This document shows, one piece after another, positions 33,043 to 45,986 of a DNA stretch of 64,000 bases. The position numbers and the translations under genes were made by a program. Each line of letters starts with the position of its first letter. Position 1 is the stretch's first letter. The stretch is from Halichoerus grypus (taxonomy: Eukaryota; Chordata; Mammalia; Carnivora; Phocidae), in assembly GCF_964656455.1 (NCBI RefSeq), contig NC_135715.1, positions 39,008,603-39,072,602 on the forward strand. The letters run 5' to 3'. The notes beneath the pieces were generated by a model that was given only the letters and a program-made list of their open reading frames with translations, ran no database searches and was not told the DNA's origin.

Positions 33043-33942
33043 TTTTTTATTATTATGTTATGTTAATTGCCACACATTACATCATTAGTTTTTGATGTAG
33101 TGTTCCATGATTCATTGTTTGCATATAACACCCAGTGCTCCATGCAGTACATGCCCTCTTTAATACCCATCACCAGGCTAACCCATCCCCCCACCCTACT
33201 CCCCTCTAGAACCCTCAATTTGTTTCTCAGAGTCCATAGTCTCTCATGGTTCGTCTCCCCCTCCAATTCCCCCCCTTCATTTATCCCTTCCTGCTATCTT
33301 CTTCTTCTTCTTCTTTTTTTTTTTTTTTTAACATAAAATGTATTATTTGTTTCAGAGGTACAGGTCTGTGATTCAACAGTCTTACACAATTCACAGTGCT
33401 CACCATAGCACATACCCTCCCCAATGTCTATCACCCAGCCACCCCATCCCTCCCATCCCCCACCACTCCAGCAACCCTCAGTTTGTTTCCTGAGATTAAG
33501 AATTCCTCATATCAGTGAGGTCATATGATACATGTCTTTCTCTGATTGACTTATTTCGCTCAGCATAATACCCTCCAGTTCCATCCACGTTGTTGCAAAT
33601 GGCAAGATCTCATTCCTTTTGATGACTGCGTAATATTCCATTGTATATATATATACCACATCTTCTTTATCCATTCATCTGTCGATGGACATCTTGGCTC
33701 TTTCCACAGTTTGGCTATTGTGGACATTGCTGCTATAACCATCGGGGTGCACGTACCCCTTCGGATCCCTACATTTGTATCTTTGGGGTAAATACCCAGT
33801 AGTGCAATTGCTGGATCGTATGGTAGTTCTATTTTCAACTTTTTGAGGAACCTCCATACTGTTTTCCAGAGTGGCTGCACCAGCTTGCATTCCCACCAAC
33901 AGTGTAGGAGGATTCCCCTTTCTCCACATCCCCGCCAACATC
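33043..33942 (-). mobile_element. 5'-truncated L1 with perfect 17-bp target duplication
   Basis: A 900-bp L1 3' end on the minus strand: T-run, 3' UTR (about 33052-33510), then the C-terminal part of ORF2 (about 33520-33942), seen as '[20 protein letters not shown]' in the frame at 33560-33880. The target 'tgtgttataatgatctt' is duplicated without mismatch at 33026-33042 and 33943-33959. It closely resembles the 3' end of the full-length L1 at 47.7-55 kb, so it comes from a related, fairly recent subfamily. Truncated at insertion and never able to move on its own. Confidence 0.97.
33560..33942 (-). pseudogene. L1 ORF2 C-terminal fragment
   Basis: Encodes the end of the L1 ORF2 protein downstream of the Cys-rich motif: '[20 protein letters not shown]' through 'CPSTDEWIKKMWYIYIQWN'. 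The expected 'YTMEYYAAIK' segment is altered by an indel in the TATA run near 33645-33655, so the frame is broken there. No endonuclease or reverse transcriptase remains. Confidence 0.9.
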
Positions 33943-33959
33943 TGTGTTATAATGATCTT

Positions 33960-36900
33960 GATTATCTTGATCATTATTGGGATTACCAACATGATCTCTA
34001 TCTTGCTGTATTTGAGAAGCATGGGACTATATAAATAGATTACTTATAAATTACATAGGACATATCAATGAGGAACATGTGAGACATTTAGGAAGTTTTG
34101 CTCCGAGAATAGACAGTAACATTAGTACCTGCTTAGAAAATATCACACTAAAGAATATTTAAGAGGTTGGAGGCAGATGAATGACACAAAAACCCAGTGC
34201 AAGCTGAGTAAAAACTTTGCAGCACATGTTTAAAATAGCCTGCAAATATTAGGGCTATTTAAACAGCAGACAGTAAATAAATTGAGACTGATAAAACTCT
34301 TAAGCAAAGTTGTACTCATCTGTCAGACATATCCTTTACTGCTTAAATTTTGGCTTCATTTTATTTTAAAGTTGCCATGTGGTGTAAATAGGTGGAAAAC
34401 ACCTTGAAGATTCCCTAAGATGTTAAAAACAAAGAAGATAAGATAATTTTATGAAACTTACACTTATAAGATCAGAATATGCACATGAAAAATCACCATG
34501 ATATGACAAAATGGCTCCCAGACTAGGACTACTGTATTTAACCATAACCAGGAATGAATTCAGGTTTTGTGGGGACTGAAGTTTATCTTGGAAGAACTTT
34601 TCAGACACAAATACCTTCCTTGCGCAGATGTTATAAAAATATATTACCATGTGAACACTTTGTTCTGGCCTCTCTCTGGCCTTGGAAGAGACTTGTCCAA
34701 CTGAAGAGCTTAAGCTTCTTTAGCTTCAGGGTTAGTCTACCACTGAGTAGAGCTGATTAATGGATGAGCGTATGTGAAGGAAGAACATGTCAATAAGAAG
34801 TATGTCATCCAGGAAATGGTATAACCAGGTGTGTCCCTGAGATAAATACTGACATTGTCCATCCAAGCAATGCCAAGAATAAGAATTAAATTTGTCAGCA
34901 AAATTGCTTGTATTGTGAGATGGGTCCATCTGGCCATTTTAGAATCCTACCAGCATCTGATTCCTTATTTATAAAGCCAAGGTTGGATCGGTCCTGACCT
35001 AAAACTTACCACTGCTCTTCTCCCTCCACTCCAATATCTCTCCACTCCAATATCCCTATAGAGGAAGAGAATGAAAAGGCAAAATGGTTCCACCTCTCTG
35101 GTCTTTTCTGCACTTCTTATTATAAATTAATGAATAGGCCTACTGATTATACATATAAATCTATCCAAGCCTAAACATTACTTAATTATCTCTCTAAAGG
35201 TATTTGGTAGACAGCCCACATGTTGACTCAGTAACTCAGATTCTGCTTTCATGAAGCAAACTAACTAGCACTCTTTATATTAGTGGAGATTTTACTAATC
35301 TTCTAGACAAAAATAAATTCTCAAATAAATTAAAAGCTCATCATTTGGAATTTGAAAAATAGAAGTTAGAAATCAGAGATATAAACCTATTCTCAATGCT
35401 TTTCAGCCACCCTCTTGGTTCCCTCTGATAAGATCAAGCATGAAATTTATTAGTCCTATTTTATACAAAAATAGTGGCTCTATTCTTAGAGCAGTTTCTG
35501 TAACTATTGCAGATAGGAATAATCTGTTATTTCTGTTTTTCTTTATGAAATGTTTTGAAGGCTCCAAGTGCTCCTTTATACTAGTATATCTAGGAAAGTA
35601 GAAGATGTTGAAAGAAGGAAGAAGGCAAGGCATGCATGTGAAATGGAGCTTTTCTTTAAGTTAAACCGCCTCTGAAATGCAGACACTAATGCACATTCAT
35701 ATTGATCTATTGGTTCTTAGTATCTGTTTATTGTTGCATTTATTTGTCTCTGCATTATTTATTGACAACTTTATACTCAGAGGAATTAGATAAAGAATAG
35801 ACTTTTTATTATGGGGAAGTAGAATGTTGTAGAAACATAGCACATTATGCACAAGGACGTGCACAATGATGAATTAGATATGTGTATCATCTGTACTCTA
35901 ACATCTTACAGTGCCATGTAAATTATTGAGTTAATTTATTGAGTTGAAACCCAATTATAAGTTATATATGGCTCAAGCATACTATAAATACGACATGTTG
36001 ACTGCTGTATTATGGATCCTCTTATTTTCAGGTAAACAAATGTCTCATTATTACATGTTCTTCTTATTAATCACCTCATTGTTAAGTCAAATCTCTGGAA
36101 GCCAAGTAAACCCATGATTAGCATTAGTGAAACACCAACAAAACCTGTAACTTTGAGAAGGGAACTATTGATCACTTTGGTGAGGTAGTTTAACACCTCA
36201 GATTTGAAAGAAAAATATGTTCAAGATAGCAGAAAATGTAAATAGCAGATGAAGTTTGATAGGAAGTAATTTATAATTTTGACCATATACATATTATAAA
36301 AGTTGGAGTACTAGGGATCTCTGTCATTTTAGAGAAACAAAAACATGCCAAAAGACTGATGATTTAGGGCTGAAGTTAGAAATGGCTTGCTATGACAGCT
36401 GTATATTTGTTGTTCTCTGCTCCAAAGATACTAACTTTTTTTTGTTCTTCTATCCAGGTAATTCTATAAGGCCACAGATACCTTACTATTCTTGCTTTCT
36501 CCCAATAGGGGCAATATGACCACGCTTTTAGACAAATTCACAATCAGTTGCTGATATCTTAGTCATGCTCAGCCATAAATTATTGTGCTGATAACAATGA
36601 GTTAATAGAATTTAAATAATTTAAAATATTTGATTTTCTGATGTTTCCTTGGTCCTCAAGAAAAGGTAATACTATTTTAAGTTTCAAGGAAAACTTACAA
36701 GGAAAATAGGAGGCTTTTATCCTAATTAATTCAAGCCACAAAAAATGGCAAAATCGTACTTACATTATAACATTCAGTATATAGCCATTAATATAACCTG
36801 TTTAAGTGGTGGTGTGATAGAAATGGAAACGATTTGCATGAATACCTAAGTAAACCAGATTAGATAGACAGAAATATAGTCATATACCATTTATTTATTG

Positions 36901-39260
36901 ATTTTATTAGTATTTTCATTTCCATTACTTATTGTATTGTTGGACTCTGAAATTGTTCCCCACACTTACAGAATAATATGTAATGTTTTCTTTAAAATGC
37001 CATTGATAAGCAATACCCTTTTCTTTACATGCAAAATCTATACCCTAGTATAAATTTATGTATTTATTTGTATTACATAGCATTAGCATATATGTAGTTA
37101 TCCACTTGCCTAGAAATATGAAGTCACCTTCAAAAATATATGAATTTTATCACCTTTAGAATGAATTATACAATGAGGAAACAATAATCAAACTAATGGA
37201 TCAATCATTCACAAGCGATAAGTAGAGATCAAATGATTAGGAATGAAAATCATACTTAGCAGAATTCATTCTCTATGACCTTACATTACAGGAGATGCTG
37301 AGGGCTATAAGGGCTTCAAAAAGTTCCATGAACCTCTTACTTCTTAGAGATTTAATTTATTCCACTGCAGTTTGATTGACACTATTAATTGGTTATGGGT
37401 ATCCAAACACAACTATGAACACAAATCAAAGGGAAAGAGTTAAGGATACAAAAAGTAAAATTCAGTTTTGTTTTGAATTCACACAGGTTCATTCAGGTAA
37501 CTCTAAATCCACCCATTCTTAAAAGCTCACAATGGTACCATCCATTTGCTCACCAGATCTCAAAAATGTATTACATAGTGGAGATACCAAGAGAGCGTGC
37601 ACAGTTTCCTTTCTTATGCCCATTTATAAAAATTTATATTTGTGTACTTATTTGACAATATGTTTAATTTCTGTATTTTTTTCCTAGGCAATAACTTAGA
37701 GCAGGATAAGATAATTTTTGAGAACGAGATAATGTAGGAACCAGAACAAAACATCAGGAGAGGGAGAGAATTCCTGTTAGAAAAGGACGTTTGAATAGAT
37801 TTGGAGATTGAATAGTTGTTAACTGGGTAAAAGGGAGAGGTATATATCCTTCTCCATGTGTTCCTTATTATTAAAGAGGAGCAGGCCTATGGTCTTAGAA
37901 AATGGGGGTAGATGGTACTCACTTATAGGTATGATTTAGCTACATTATGATAGATATATGTCAGAACTATAAAAAACATATATAGTACATACATGTGTAT
38001 GTCAGAAATATTTAAAAGAAATGAGCCATTGCAAAGATAATCTGAAAGAAGAATAATTAATCCAAATATTCCAATATTGGAATTTACATGTGACTTATAA
38101 TAGTAGCCCCTCATCATTACATTTTTAAACTAATTTGGACAATGATTTTAAATTTCTTGCAAAGATATTAAACAATGGTGACATCAAGAAAGGAACTATA
38201 AAAAAGATTGATGAAAAGAAGGAGATACATTCGAGAATAGTAAACATAACAAATAATAAAACTAAATTCAATTGAACCTTTTTCTGGTTCAATAATAATA
38301 TTCAAAAATAATATTGTCTATTCTCAAGTTATTGAACATCAGTGCTACAAAATTTGGATATTATCCTATTATCTTTGGTTGCACAACCAATAAGGGGATG
38401 AAAGGCAACAGATCATTGTCAACTCTTACTTTTGTAGAAAACATCCGTTTCATTTCTTTTGGATTTTTGGTCTTCATGTATTTCCTTAGATTTGCAGTAG
38501 TTATAAAAAACAGATAAAATAATTAATAGAAAATGCACTGGTTTATCTTAACGTAAAAAATTTTAAACATTTTCAGGTATCATTACACTCTTACTATGGC
38601 TTCCATAGGGTGATACATTGAGTTATATTTGGCAGTTACAAATTGATCTTGTTTGGCTACTGTTTTTGACTATTTTAAGGTCAACTGGAACTTGGAATAG
38701 ACAGCAAATGATGTTGGTGAAACTTACAGTTTAATAAGAAAGTATAGTTTAACTCAAGTATATTTCAGTTTATGTTCCTTTGTAAGTCAGTTGTTTAGAA
38801 CCCCCAAAAAATGTTCTTGTAGAGTAAATGTATTGAGTGGTCGATAGCTTCCCAGGCCAGATTGTGAAACTCATTCATTCATTTACTCTTCTATTCATTT
38901 GAGTTTTTATTACGTTACCTTAGTAAGTCCTTCCCTTGGCACCCAATCTAAAATTTCAAACTTTGCACCAAATATTTCATATTTCTTTTTTTCTTTGCTT
39001 TATTTTCCGTTCCACTTATCACTGTGTAGTAGTTACCTATTTTTACTTATTTATTATGTCTGTTGTCTCTCCTCCCCAGTAGAAGATAAGATTCACTTGT
39101 GCCAACTTCTTTTTTTTTTAACTACTCTTTTTCTACGACTAGAATAAGGCACACAATTGATGCTCAAAAAATGAATAATAGTGGTGATTCTTTGTGTTCT
39201 TAAAGAAATGAAATGATGTACAACTACACAGTAGACTTCCCAGACTTAACCACAGTTCTG
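33960..39260. other. 5.3-kb repeat-poor, AT-rich single-copy DNA
   Basis: The longest stretch in the window without a recognisable SINE, L1 or LTR. Many short frames (60-82 codons, for example 34423-34937, 35403-35633, 37473-37655, 38314-38517, 38899-39147) are AT-biased, overlap one another and lack motifs. No exon with convincing splice context was recognised. Confidence 0.5.
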
Positions 39261-39700
39261 AGCATTTTATCTTTTATTCTGAGGCAGAAACCATTGGTTA
39301 GAGCATGGGGACATAACTACCATCATTAAAATGGGCACGTTGAATAGGCAGCTAATACATACTATCTCTCACCCTCCATAACGGCTCTGCCTAATGAGAC
39401 GGAAACTGAGGTTCAGAGGTTTTATTTTATTTTATTTATTTTACTTTTTAAGATTTTATTTATTCATTTGAGACAAAGAGATACAGAGAGAAAGAGAGAG
39501 AGAGCATGAGCAGGGGAGAGGCAGAGGGAGAGGGAGAAACCGACTCCCCACTGAGCCAGGAGCCCAGACCTAGGGCTCAGTCCCAGGACTCTGAGGTCAT
39601 GACCTGAGCCGATGGCAGATGCTTAACCATCTGAGCCACCCAGCACCCCAGGCTCAGAGATTTTAGGTAAAGAACTTGCATTCACAGAGCTACAAGGAAG
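39261..39700 (-). repeat. MIR relic split by a SINE
   Basis: Left part 39261-39424 shows 'gcattttatcttttattctg' and 'gagacggaaactgaggttca'. Right part from about 39651 continues 'ctcagagattttaggtaaag' and 'ttcacagagctacaagg'. Together they read as a MIR in reverse, interrupted by the Can-SINE at 39425-39650. Confidence 0.65.
39425..39650 (-). mobile_element. Can-SINE inside a MIR
   Basis: Reverse SINE with (TTTTA)n tail expansion. Flanks 'ggttcagaggtttta' and 'ggctcagagatttta' (about 39410-39424 and 39651-39665) are a target duplication with two changes, which fits an older insertion. Confidence 0.93.
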
Positions 39701-40007
39701 GAGTGACAATTGAGTTACCTTTTTTTTTTTTCTCCAGATTTCACATTCTTACTCATGAACTAAAAACAAATAAAACAGAAACCTTTCTTTTAATTCTCCT
39801 TTATTCCTGCTGTTATTCTTCCCTGGTAGTGCTAATGCTTTACTATAGCAAAGTAATCTAGATTATTGGGAGAGAGAGAGAGAGAAGCTCTAAGGGAGCA
39901 CGGAATGGAAAGGACAAAAGGAATGAAATCCCAAGAGGAATAGCTGGTAGAGTTCTATCTTTGATCCCTAGTCTACATCTGACTTCTCTCTCTCTCTCTC
40001 TCTCTGT
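39701..40007. other. Single-copy DNA with GA and CT tracts
   Basis: A (GA)n patch lies at about 39868-39885 and a (TC)n run at 39984-40005. The 61-codon frame at 39676-39861 is not supported. Confidence 0.5.
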
Positions 40008-40075
40008 ATATATATATATATATATATATACATATATACATATACATATATACATATATATGTTTTTAATATATA
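40008..40075. repeat. (TA)n/(CATATA)n microsatellite
   Basis: TA-alternating tract directly after a (TC)n run, giving a compound microsatellite of about 90 bases. Explains the Glu-Arg and Tyr-Ile repeat frame on the minus strand. Confidence 0.93.
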
Positions 40076-41370
40076 TATTCCTGAAGCAAGGAGAGTAGAG
40101 AAATCAAGCTTATATGAAAAGTTTACAATTGGCAGTTAATGTTTGTGATCTTCTTGATCTGTCAATCATTCCTGTTTGTAGCCTTATTAGACAGTGAAGT
40201 CTGATTCCACTGATTTAATGTTTCTTTTTTATTTTATGAAATGCAGCATACAGATTATTTTTATCTCACCAATACAGCTCTGCATCAAGAAGCAATAGAA
40301 TCCCCTTTACCTGACCTCCAATAGTAATATAAGAAATACTATGATTGGTCCTGTTATTAATATATATTTCTATTTTGGATGCATTGAAGACTTTTATTAT
40401 ATGAAAATCCATGACTTATTGCAGTGTTAGTATCATATGATTAAAAAACATAACCATATGATGTGAATATCCTAGTGGAAGCACAAATGCCACTCATTCA
40501 TTTATTCTTGACCTTTACCATGTCTCTTTGAAGTTTGAATGATCCAAGTTTGTCTAGATTATTCATGCTAAAGAAACATATAATGTTTAGGGCAGCATAA
40601 AAATAAATTATCTGAGCATTTTTCTTCTAGGATTAACCCGCTGAAATTAAATCCGCTTTTTTAAAGTTAATTTTTACTGCTCCTGAATATAAAACATTTC
40701 TCATGGACACAAAATGGAAGTCTAAGTTGTAATTTACCTAACCATGCATAAGTAGGGATTTATATTTGAAGCTCTTCATGGTAATAATTTTATTAACAGC
40801 CATCTTGCCTCGCTTTTCTCTCACCCACCAGAAACATTATTCCAAAAAGAGGCTAAGATGTGTAATTTTAATATATTATTTAATTTATGTCTATTTAATT
40901 AAATTTTCATGCAACACATAGTTTTTGTTCTATCTGATTAGACAGAGGAGACTGTGATGCAGCCTTCAAAAATGTAGACAGGAACTCATATTTTCCCATA
41001 ATATTTAATATGATTTTATTGTTTGCTGAATGATGTATCTTCTACTTTACATGGGTTAACAAAACGCCTTTATAGTTGCATTGGGAAATATCTTCAGAAA
41101 ATATATTTTGGATGAATGTATTATCAAAATAACTTCTTGGAGAAGTGGCATATGGGTTGTCTTTTTCACTCAGGAATGGCACCTGCCCTCCTGTATTAGA
41201 GATACGGTAAAAGAATCAAGTGGAAATTTCAATTCCCAGGAAGTCCCTGCTCACTGAAAAAAAAAAAAAAATTATGTATTCAGATATCCCTCCTGAGATT
41301 GTATTATAAGACTTTGTTAAACAGCTAGATTGATATCCACTATTTGTGAATAGTTTATATGTTTTCCTTT
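40076..41370. other. AT-rich single-copy DNA
   Basis: No gene or repeat recognised. Confidence 0.5.
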
Positions 41371-41382
41371 AAAAGCTGGACT

Positions 41383-41587
41383 GGGGACACCTGGGTGGCT
41401 CAGTCAGTTAAGTGTATGACTTTGGCTCAGGTCATGATCTTGGGGTCCTGGAATGGAGCCCCGCATTGGGCTTCCAGCTCAGTGGGGAGTCTGCTTGTCC
41501 CTAGGCCCCTCCCTCTTCCCATCCCCTTGCTCATTCTCTCTCTCTCTCTTTCTCTCAAATAAATAAAATCTTAAAAAAAAATAAAAT
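41383..41587 (+). mobile_element. Can-SINE
   Basis: Forward SINE from 'ggggacacctgggtggctca' to an (AAAAT)n tail. Flanked by 'aaaagctggac' (41371-41381) and 'aaaagttggac' (41588-41598), a duplication with one change. Moderately diverged. Confidence 0.95.
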
Positions 41588-41598
41588 AAAAGTTGGAC

Positions 41599-43974
41599 CC
41601 TATTATTTTGTACATTATTATGAGTGAGCTCAAAACAATATAAACCAAGTAGTGGTATCTGGTTTTCGTTGACACACAAACATGCATGTACACACACATA
41701 GAAACACACATACCTGGATACACTTCATGTTTTAGAACTTTCAATTAGTTTTGGCTTGAATAATTTTCTCAGAAGAATTTTTCTACATCAAAAATAAATA
41801 TGACTCAAGTTTTTGGTGTGTCTGACTTCCTGTGTATTTGAGTTATTTAAATCTAGTTCATTTATTTTAAAGAATGACTTACAGAAAACCAAATCTTGGG
41901 GAAAATGATAATCAGATTTAGTAAACACCATCAAGAAAAAAAAAAAAAAGAGCAGAGATGTTTATAGTATTAAAATAGCCAGAAAATTTCCAAAGAAATC
42001 TGGAAAAATTATAACAACTTACAGTTTAGCTTTTATTTCTTTTTTTTCTAAGAGAGCCACTATTTTTATTCAGAACAATATGACAATGACATGAGGCACA
42101 CAACATAAACATTATTATAAGATATATAATTTAAAAATAAGCAAGGACTCTTTTCTAGTATATTTTTGTATTTTGTTGTTGTTTGTTTATTTCTATTTTG
42201 CTTTTTTTGAGAACATTTGGTAAGGTTACAATATTTTAGGACTATTCTATACCTTCCTTTCTGAACTGCAAAAAACTCTATGGTTAGGTTTTGAAGAATG
42301 ACCAGTTCATCCCCCACCCACCTCCAAAAAAAACAAGAACAACAACAACAGCAACAACAAAAACCTACCTCATACTGTCTAAAAAGTTGCTGTGCCATTT
42401 GGAAACATACTGATGTTGGATTGCTAACATGTTCACTGGCATAAAATAAAGGTTAGAAGATTTATTGGCAAACAAAATCAGAACTCAAGGCTTGGGTAAT
42501 CTAAGATGATATTTTAATTGTCTTCTTACTTTGCAAGTACTTTCTCAACTAAACTGAATATGATTGTTTAGAATTTGCCATTGAGGGCTGAATTTGACCA
42601 TTTCCTCTATGCATATACTTGATATATGCCTTTCTAGCTTATGTAGAAAAAGCCAATCCAAAAGCTTCAATTTTGTTACAATGTACTAGAAAATATGTGA
42701 TGTCTATGCAGCATCAGTACTCCACAATTCTACCTTCAAAATTAATAACAACAGGAAAAATAATTAGATAGTCGTCTGAAGGTAAGACTGCTAGTATAGA
42801 ACAGACAAGGTTATCCAAATGACTTCTGCCTTCAAAGCTTGGCAGTGTCCATTTTCCTCTTAAAAGAAAATCTTATTTTAAAATTTTAATAGGAAATGCT
42901 TCTACATTCAAATGTATTAGCTTTTCATTTCCTTGTGCCTATTACAGTATTTATTCTCATATTTAAATGAATGAAAATCATATTTGTGTGAAGGCTATTT
43001 TATGGAAAATCAGAACTCTAAATTCAGACTTGAGTTTTAACGAGCATTATTAACATGACCCTATCATATTGAAGTTGAGTAGCAAATGAATAAGTGCCTT
43101 TTTGTTGTTGTTGTTTTGTTATGTTTTGTTTCATTCTGTTTCTCTTGACTATCGGTTTTGTGGAATAATAACTTTTTTCATTCACTGTAATCTAACAAAT
43201 GCATTATATCATGTAATTTTAACTACATGCATAATGTCTCCGATAAAGTCAAAAGAAAAATATTCCTAGAAATACTAAAATATGAAAAATAATACCTTGA
43301 TTTATTTTAAAATTAGTTCTGAATTTCAACAAATGCAAATGAAATATTCCCTCTTTTAATTTAACAAATATCTATGTAACTATTAAAAGTTCAGATTCAC
43401 AAGTAAGTAGTACTCTTGCTCTATAACCCATGAAGGAGGACCATAATGAAGGAGAGAGGGGGAAAAAGAAAAAAAAACAAAAACAAAACTTCATGAGCTG
43501 GAAAGAGATCATGCAATGTCGTAAAACTGGGAATTGGGAAACAGACATAAAATAAAAGTGAAGTTGCTGTTTGTGAGTTTGAATAAAATCTCAGCAGTAT
43601 GTTGCTGTCCACAGCAGAAGCCAACAAGGGCTAAAAAATCAAGTGAAGCTATTGCAGCAGATGTTCGTTGTAACATTGAGCGTACAGCAGGTTCCAAAAA
43701 GCTCAAGGCTAAGAGTATAAATGATTTGGATAATGTGACCGTGGATTATAAGAGGGATCAGTAATTTGTGGTAAAGAATGAACATATTTCAAATGTAATT
43801 TTAACTCCAATTTTCATTATTTCCAAAATTACTGACATATTCCAGTGTCAACCAGTCTTGGATTTTATAATCTCATGTGTAAAACATGAAAATTAAATAA
43901 CACTTCTTTTTAAGTAAAATACTACTGAATTTCTTCTTTATTTTTGGCACTGATAATGCTCAAGAATAAGGCTA

Positions 43975-43976
<2 letters not shown>
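41599..43976. other. AT-rich single-copy DNA
   Basis: No gene recognised. A (CAA)n-like patch at about 42335-42365 gives a Cys-rich minus frame (42066-42398). Frames at 43421-43764 on both strands overlap and have no domain. Confidence 0.45.
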
Positions 43977-44035
<59 letters not shown>

Positions 44036-44047
44036 CACACACACACA
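43977..44047. repeat. (CA)n microsatellite
   Basis: A CA run of about 53 bases, a TATA interruption, then a further CA run. The longest dinucleotide repeat in the window and likely polymorphic. Confidence 0.96.
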
Positions 44048-44458
44048 CTCTGAACATCACAGTCTCCGTGTGACCTTTAATAAAATCAACTATAATACAC
44101 GGGTTGCTGCAACTCAGGTTAACTTGTTTTACAATTTTCTTCTTCCTCAATACATATAGATGCCTTCCTATAAAAAGTCAATATGCAGAGTAAGATCTGA
44201 ACATGGTGTATCTGAATCCATGGATCCAGTTGTCTCAACATACTTGAGAACACCTTGCTTTTTGTATTTAATATATATGGTTATATTTCTATGCCACTAT
44301 ATGTGTGGCTGCCTTATTCTTTGAAACAGGTGTGTAATGTTGCATGCATGGATGTATCAAAATTTTCTTAGTCAGTTCTCTGTTAATGGGTAGTTTCCAG
44401 TTTAATGTGAATTTAGATAACATTTTATATGTTTATTTGTACAGTAGACAATAAAACC
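44048..44458. other. AT-rich single-copy DNA
   Basis: No certain feature. About 44200-44410 may be an old L1 or DNA-element remnant but is not assignable. Confidence 0.35.
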
Positions 44459-44575
44459 ACCTTCCCCCCAAACTCCATATCCTAATCCCCAGAATCTGTG
44501 ACTGTGTCACCTTACATGGCAAAATGAACTTCAACATGTAAATAAACTAAGGAATTTGAGACAGGGAGATTATTT

Positions 44576-44670
44576 TTTTTATTATGTTATGTTAATCACC
44601 ATACATTATATCATTAGTTTTTGATGTAGTGTTCCATGATTCATTGTTTGCGTATAACACCCAGTGCTCC
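44576..44670 (-). mobile_element. Very short L1 3' tail
   Basis: About 95 bases of L1 3' UTR in reverse ('ttatgttaatcaccatacat', 'gttccatgattcattgtttg', 'cacccagtgctcc'), stopping abruptly. It lies in the left copy of the SINE's target duplication, so it arrived after the SINE. No separate target duplication longer than a few T bases is clear. Confidence 0.85.
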
Positions 44671-44697
44671 TTTCAGATTATTTTTTTAAATTATTTA

Positions 44698-44868
44698 AAA
44701 AATATCTTATTTATTTACTTGCCAGAGAGAGAGCACATGCACAGACAGGGGAAGCAGCAGGCTCCCTGCTGAATAAGGAGCCCAATGTGGGACTCGGATC
44801 CCAAGACCCTGGGATCATGACCTGAGTTGAAGGCAGATGCTTAACAGACTGAGCCACCTAGGTGTCCC
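44698..44868 (-). mobile_element. Can-SINE inside an LTR
   Basis: Reverse SINE. The left target copy is split by the L1 tail: 'tgagacagggagattattt' at 44557-44575 and the remainder 'cagatta' at 44674-44680. The right copy is continuous at 44869-44894. This gives a duplication of about 26 bases, unusually long for a SINE, if both parts belong to it. Confidence 0.9.
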
Positions 44869-45243
44869 TGAGACAGGGAGATTATTTCAGATTAACAAGG
44901 CCATCCCAATGTAATCACAAGGTCTTTAAAAGTGGAAAAGAGAAGGAGAATTAAGAGAGTTAGAGGGAGATGTGACCATGGAAGAATGATCAGAGATGCA
45001 ACTTTGCTGGTTTTGAAAATGGAAAGAGTCGTGAGCCAAGAAATTCAAGTGGGCTTTGGAAAATGGAAAAGGCAAGGAAATGTAGCCTGAAGAGGAATGT
45101 AGCCCCGCCATTGATTTGATATTAGCCCAGTGAGAACTGAATCAGACTTTCAACCTACAGAAAAGTAAGATAATAAACCTGGATTGTTTTAAGCCACTAG
45201 ATTTGTGGTAATTTGTTATAGCAGCAAGAGAAAATGGATACAT

Positions 45244-45780
45244 TATGCTTGTATTAACATTTCTGTAGATAGCCATTTCTTGAAATAGTTACTAAAATAC
45301 AGAATACCGCATGCTTTAAGTGTTTCAAGAGAGGTGTAAAGGCTGCCAAGTCAAAAAACATATATCTTTTACAGTAATATCAAATCTTATACCTAGCAAA
45401 GGGCATTGCTATCTTATCATCATATATGCTTTTCTCTTTTAAAAGGTGAATAGTTAGGTATTATTGTTTATGGTACCAGGATAATGCAATGCATTCTGTG
45501 TTCTCCTAAAGCTTGAAGTGAAATCAAATTAAGTCAACTGCTACACAATAGCAATAAATAATAGAAGACATAAAACATTCTAGTAAAATGTGCAAAGAAA
45601 GTTACATATTAATTTTCAGTAAGAAAAAAAGTATTCTAGTTCCAGTTATATGTTGAATAGTACAGATTTCATTCCACAAGTCTCATCCCAGACTATGTGT
45701 ACTAAATGCATATAATGCCAAATCAATTGGCGATTGCATTTGTTAAACTTTTCTTAATGGCTGACCATTGAGTAATTTTT
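45244..45780. other. AT-rich single-copy DNA
   Basis: No recognised feature. Confidence 0.5.
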
Positions 45781-45795
45781 AACCCACAGATTTTA

Positions 45796-45971
45796 AAGAT
45801 TTTATTTATTTACTTTAGAGAGAGATAGAGAGAAAACAAGAGTGGGAGGATGGGTAGAGGGAGAGGGAAAGAATCTCAAGCAGCAGGGCTCGATCTCACG
45901 ACCCCAAGATCATGACCTGAGTTGAAATCAAGAGTTGGACACTTAACCGACTGAGCCACCCAGGCACCCCA
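45796..45971 (-). mobile_element. Can-SINE with perfect 15-bp target duplication
   Basis: Reverse SINE with a shortened middle. The target 'aacccacagatttta' is at 45781-45795 and 45972-45986. Confidence 0.96.
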
Positions 45972-45986
45972 AACCCACAGATTTTA

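Larger units (their letters stand above)
44459..45243 (+). mobile_element. MaLR-type LTR with nested SINE and L1 tail
   Basis: Forward LTR landmarks: 'ccccagaatctgtgactgtg', 'caccttacatggcaaaatga', then after the nested insertions 'caatgtaatcacaaggtctt', 'ggaaaaggcaaggaaatgta' and a polyadenylation region 'agataataaacctggattg' leading to 'gtggtaatttgttatagcag'. I take this to be an ERVL-MaLR-type LTR, exact family unsure. The outer sequence closes up cleanly when 44576-44887 is removed. Confidence 0.7.

Noticed and set aside
34423..34937. Cluster of 63-76 codon frames on both strands
   Set aside because: Mutually overlapping, no domain, no consistent frame or splice sites.
42066..42398. 110-codon minus-strand frame with a run of cysteines
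   Set aside because: The Cys run is the reverse reading of a (CAA)n-like tract. The rest has no domain.
43534..43764. 76-codon plus-strand frame with Lys-rich sequence, suspected processed pseudogene
   Set aside because: No known protein recognised, no A tail and no target duplication. The minus strand is equally open.
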